A DNA stretch of 14,939 nt from assembly GCA_003660555.1 (NCBI GenBank), contig QMUK01000026.1, positions 1 to 14,939 on the forward strand, given 5' to 3'. Below, in pieces: positions 13,412 to 14,939 of this stretch. The notes below the pieces were generated by a model. That model had not been told where the DNA came from. It worked only from the letters and a program-made list of their open reading frames with translations, and made no database searches. This stretch comes from Thermococci archaeon. GTDB taxonomy: Archaea > Hadarchaeota > B88-G9. A program made the position numbers and the translations under genes. Each line of letters begins with the position of its first letter. Within the stretch, counting starts at the first letter, position 1.

Positions 13412-13982
13412 TGGGGAGTTCGTTGTTCCAGGAGATTTTCTGGGAGTAATAGAGGAATTCATTCCTGGAGAAGGGACCTATGAGGAAGGGGGGGAGATAT
13501 TCTCGAAAGTGGCAGGAATAGTGTTGATAGACATGCAGAATAAGAAAATAAGTGTTTATCCAAAGGTTAGGACTCCTATAACAATTTCTAATGGAGATGA
13601 CGTCATAGGGAGAGTGGAGGATGTCAGAAACCAAGCGATTCTAGTGAGAATAGACCTGGTTAAGAAGGAAGGGAGGGAAAAAACCGAATTACTTGGGATA
13701 CCAATACTGGGTGGAATACACATTTCCCAAGTCAGCGATAAATACATAAACGACTTATCAGCCGAATTCCAACCGGGAGACATAGTCAAGGCAAAGGTAA
13801 TAAACTCTAGGAGGAATCCCGTGCAACTATCCACTGTTGGAGAGAAATATGGTGTGATAAAAGCGTATTGTACTAACTGCAGAAGTACGCTGGTGAAAAG
13901 AGGAATAAGGCTATATTGCAGAAACTGCGGTTCTGAGGAGAACAGGAAGATCTCCCTAGATTATGGAAAGGGGGTGTTCTGA
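13389..13982 (+). CDS. csl4: Exosome complex RNA-binding protein Csl4
   Basis: A cap subunit of the archaeal RNA exosome that binds RNA and helps recruit partners such as DnaG. In order over 197 residues: an N-terminal beta domain beginning VVPGDFLGVIEEF (about 12-65), an S1 RNA-binding domain (about 70-152) with DDVIGRVEDVR, HISQVS and FQPGDIVKAKVI, and a C-terminal zinc ribbon with Cys161, Cys164, Cys177 and Cys180. ATG 13389 has GGAGG 7 nt upstream. It overlaps the methylase gene by 23 nt and is followed by rpoL after 5 nt. Confidence 0.95.
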   Translation: MKKKDVVSGEFVVPGDFLGVIEEFIPGEGTYEEGGEIFSKVAGIVLIDMQNKKISVYPKVRTPITISNGDDVIGRVEDVRNQAILVRIDLVKKEGREKTELLGIPILGGIHISQVSDKYINDLSAEFQPGDIVKAKVINSRRNPVQLSTVGEKYGVIKAYCTNCRSTLVKRGIRLYCRNCGSEENRKISLDYGKGVF

Positions 13983-13987
13983 TAAAG

Positions 13988-14254
13988 GTGAAAATCCTAA
14001 AGTTCGAGGAAAAGGAAATAGAGCTAGAGATAGAGGGAGAGGATTACACCCTTCTTGGAGCTCTGAGGGACGCTCTATATGAAGACGAGGACGTTGAAGT
14101 CGCTAGCTACGCTAAAGACCATCCATATCTTGGAAACATGAAGCTACTTGTGAGGACTAAGAATGGGGAGGTAATCAAGGCTCTAGAAAGAGCTGTGAAG
14201 AGGGTAGTGGATGTATCAAGAGAATTCAGAGAGAAATTCCGTTCATCCTATTAA
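13988..14254 (+). CDS. rpoL: DNA-directed RNA polymerase subunit L (Rpb11 homologue)
   Basis: A small assembly subunit that pairs with subunit D in archaeal RNA polymerase. The 88-residue protein has the family's DYTLLGALRDALYEDEDV segment, then the conserved YAKDHPYLGNMKLLVRT, and an amphipathic C-terminal helix ALERAVKRVVDVSREFREKF. The GTG start at 13988 follows csl4 by 5 nt. The 3' end overlaps the DUF99 gene by 44 nt. Confidence 0.95.
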   Translation: MKILKFEEKEIELEIEGEDYTLLGALRDALYEDEDVEVASYAKDHPYLGNMKLLVRTKNGEVIKALERAVKRVVDVSREFREKFRSSY

Positions 14255-14867
14255 GTTTTGGAGGATAAAGGAAGAAATTAGGGTTTTAGGAGTGGACGAT
14301 GGACCTTTCATTCCTAGGCGAGAGGGGAGGGCACTAGTAGTAGGCGTCGTTTTCAGAGGTGGATTCTGGCTAGATGGTGTCATGTTCACCACGGTTGAAG
14401 TGGATGGAGAGGACTCTACCGAGAGAATATCTGAGATGATATTGAAATCGAAGCATCTGAAACAGCTCAGGGTAATCGTCCTGGATGGGATTACCTTTGG
14501 AGGATTTAACGTAGTAGACATACGAGAACTATATGAACTAACGGGATTGCCAGTGATTGCTGTCTCTAGAAGAATGCCTGACCTAGAAAAGATAAAACTA
14601 GCCATAAGAAGGGTGAAAAATTGGGAGAACAAGCTTAAAAGAATGAAAAATGCCGGGAAAATATACAAAGTAGAGACAAAGAGGGGGAAATTTGTTTACA
14701 TGCAAATAAGTGGAATATCGAAGGAAGACGCAGAAGAAATAGTCAGATCGACTTCTACTAGGAGCCTAGTTCCAGAAGCTCTCAGAGTAGCTCACATAAT
14801 AGCTTCTGGGCTCAGAGGTGTAGAGGTTGAGGAGGGCAACTCTGGGATTATACAACACCTACGATAA
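14211..14867 (+). CDS. DUF99 / UPF0215 family protein (annotated as endonuclease dU family)
   Basis: An archaeal family related in fold to endonuclease V/RNase H-like nucleases; databases now often name it endonuclease dU. Visible conserved segments are IRVLGVDDGPF near the N-terminus, VVVGVVFRGGFWLDG, VIVLDGITFGGFNVVDI with TGLPVIAVSR, and the terminal PEALRVAHIIASGL. Acidic residues in the DDG and LDG motifs are the likely metal ligands. ATG 14211, with GAGGG upstream, is the only canonical start before the conserved region and forces a 44-nt overlap with rpoL. The role in this operon is unknown; repair of deaminated bases is family-based inference. Confidence 0.87.
   Translation: MYQENSERNSVHPIKFWRIKEEIRVLGVDDGPFIPRREGRALVVGVVFRGGFWLDGVMFTTVEVDGEDSTERISEMILKSKHLKQLRVIVLDGITFGGFNVVDIRELYELTGLPVIAVSRRMPDLEKIKLAIRRVKNWENKLKRMKNAGKIYKVETKRGKFVYMQISGISKEDAEEIVRSTSTRSLVPEALRVAHIIASGLRGVEVEEGNSGIIQHLR
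14815..14820 (+). promoter_or_regulatory. Ribosome binding site for the DUF531 gene
   Basis: GAGGTG ends 6 nt before TTG 14827, inside the DUF99 coding sequence, and supports translation of the overlapping downstream gene from that TTG. Confidence 0.6.
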
Positions 14868-14939
14868 ACTAAGGCTTCACGAGGCACATTTCAGAGCTTT
14901 AGCTAGGGCTGCTCCCTTATCTAAGGCTTTCGATATGAA
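14827..14939 (+). CDS. DUF531 family protein (partial, N-terminus only)
   Basis: A frame from TTG 14827 stays open to the window end, overlapping the DUF99 gene by 41 nt. The visible 37 residues include TLGLYNTYDKLRLHEAH and RALARAAPLSKAFDM. These closely match the opening of the archaeal DUF531 family as I remember it, whose members begin with a LYNTYD strand followed by a HEAHLRAIARAAP helix. The function is not established. It continues the csl4-rpoL operon; the remainder lies outside the window. Confidence 0.78.
   Translation, partial: MRRATLGLYNTYDKLRLHEAHFRALARAAPLSKAFDM

Noticed and set aside
1-14939. CRISPR array, insertion sequence, integrase or attachment-site duplication
   Set aside because: No regularly spaced direct repeats, transposase or integrase motifs, or target-site duplications were seen; all genes look like resident archaeal chromosome genes with uniform codon use.

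Overview
The window is chromosomal DNA from an archaeon, most likely a thermophile. The evidence is a set of archaea-specific genes: sn-glycerol-1-phosphate dehydrogenase, a prenyl diphosphate synthase next to a geranylgeranyl-reductase-type flavoprotein, archaeal RNA polymerase subunit L, exosome Csl4, diphthamide synthase Dph2, PAC2 and several archaeal DUF families. Promoters are TATA-type, one arranged for a leaderless transcript. Arginine is mostly AGA/AGG and TTG/GTG starts are common. The mix of DUF63, UPF0179, DUF473, DUF354, DUF99 and DUF531 with these genes would fit a deep TACK lineage (for example Korarchaeota-like) or a thermophilic euryarchaeon; I cannot settle this by reading.

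Layout. (1) 1-2714: a truncated DUF63 membrane protein on the minus strand, divergent from egsA (G1P dehydrogenase) and UPF0179, then an FKBP/SlyD-type prolyl isomerase on the minus strand. (2) 2715-2995: a non-coding gap with divergent TATA boxes and two perfect inverted repeats. (3) 2996-6185: a tight plus-strand operon of prenyl diphosphate synthase, GGR-type flavoprotein, PAC2 proteasome-associated protein with a C-terminal HbYX ending, and a DUF473-like protein. (4) 6154-9274: a minus-strand winged-helix protein and DUF354 (GT-B fold), a divergent AAA+ ATPase with C-terminal winged helix, and a small two-helix membrane protein. The DUF354/ATPase promoter region carries a perfect 11-bp inverted repeat bracketing the TATA box. 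(5) 9311-11397: UDP-GlcNAc 2-epimerase with a C-terminal extension, and a PfkB-family kinase translationally coupled to it. (6) 11306-11809: a minus-strand secreted/anchored small protein. (7) 11899-14939: an information-processing operon of dph2, METTL5-like RNA methylase, csl4, rpoL, DUF99 (endonuclease dU family) and the start of a DUF531 gene, all overlapping or nearly so.

How they work together. Regions 1-3 supply the archaeal lipid glycerol backbone, the isoprenoid chain and probably its saturation, with protein quality control (FKBP, PAC2) interleaved. Regions 4-5 look like sugar-nucleotide and surface-glycan functions with a local regulator/ATPase, which is inference. Region 7 concerns translation-factor modification, rRNA methylation, RNA decay and transcription. 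The genome is very compact: all four tail-to-tail gene pairs overlap. I see no mobile element, CRISPR array, tRNA or rRNA. The most unusual signals are TATA-bracketing inverted repeats in two divergent promoters, the prenyl synthase active-site departures, and the HbYX-tailed PAC2 protein coupled to a DUF473-like protein.
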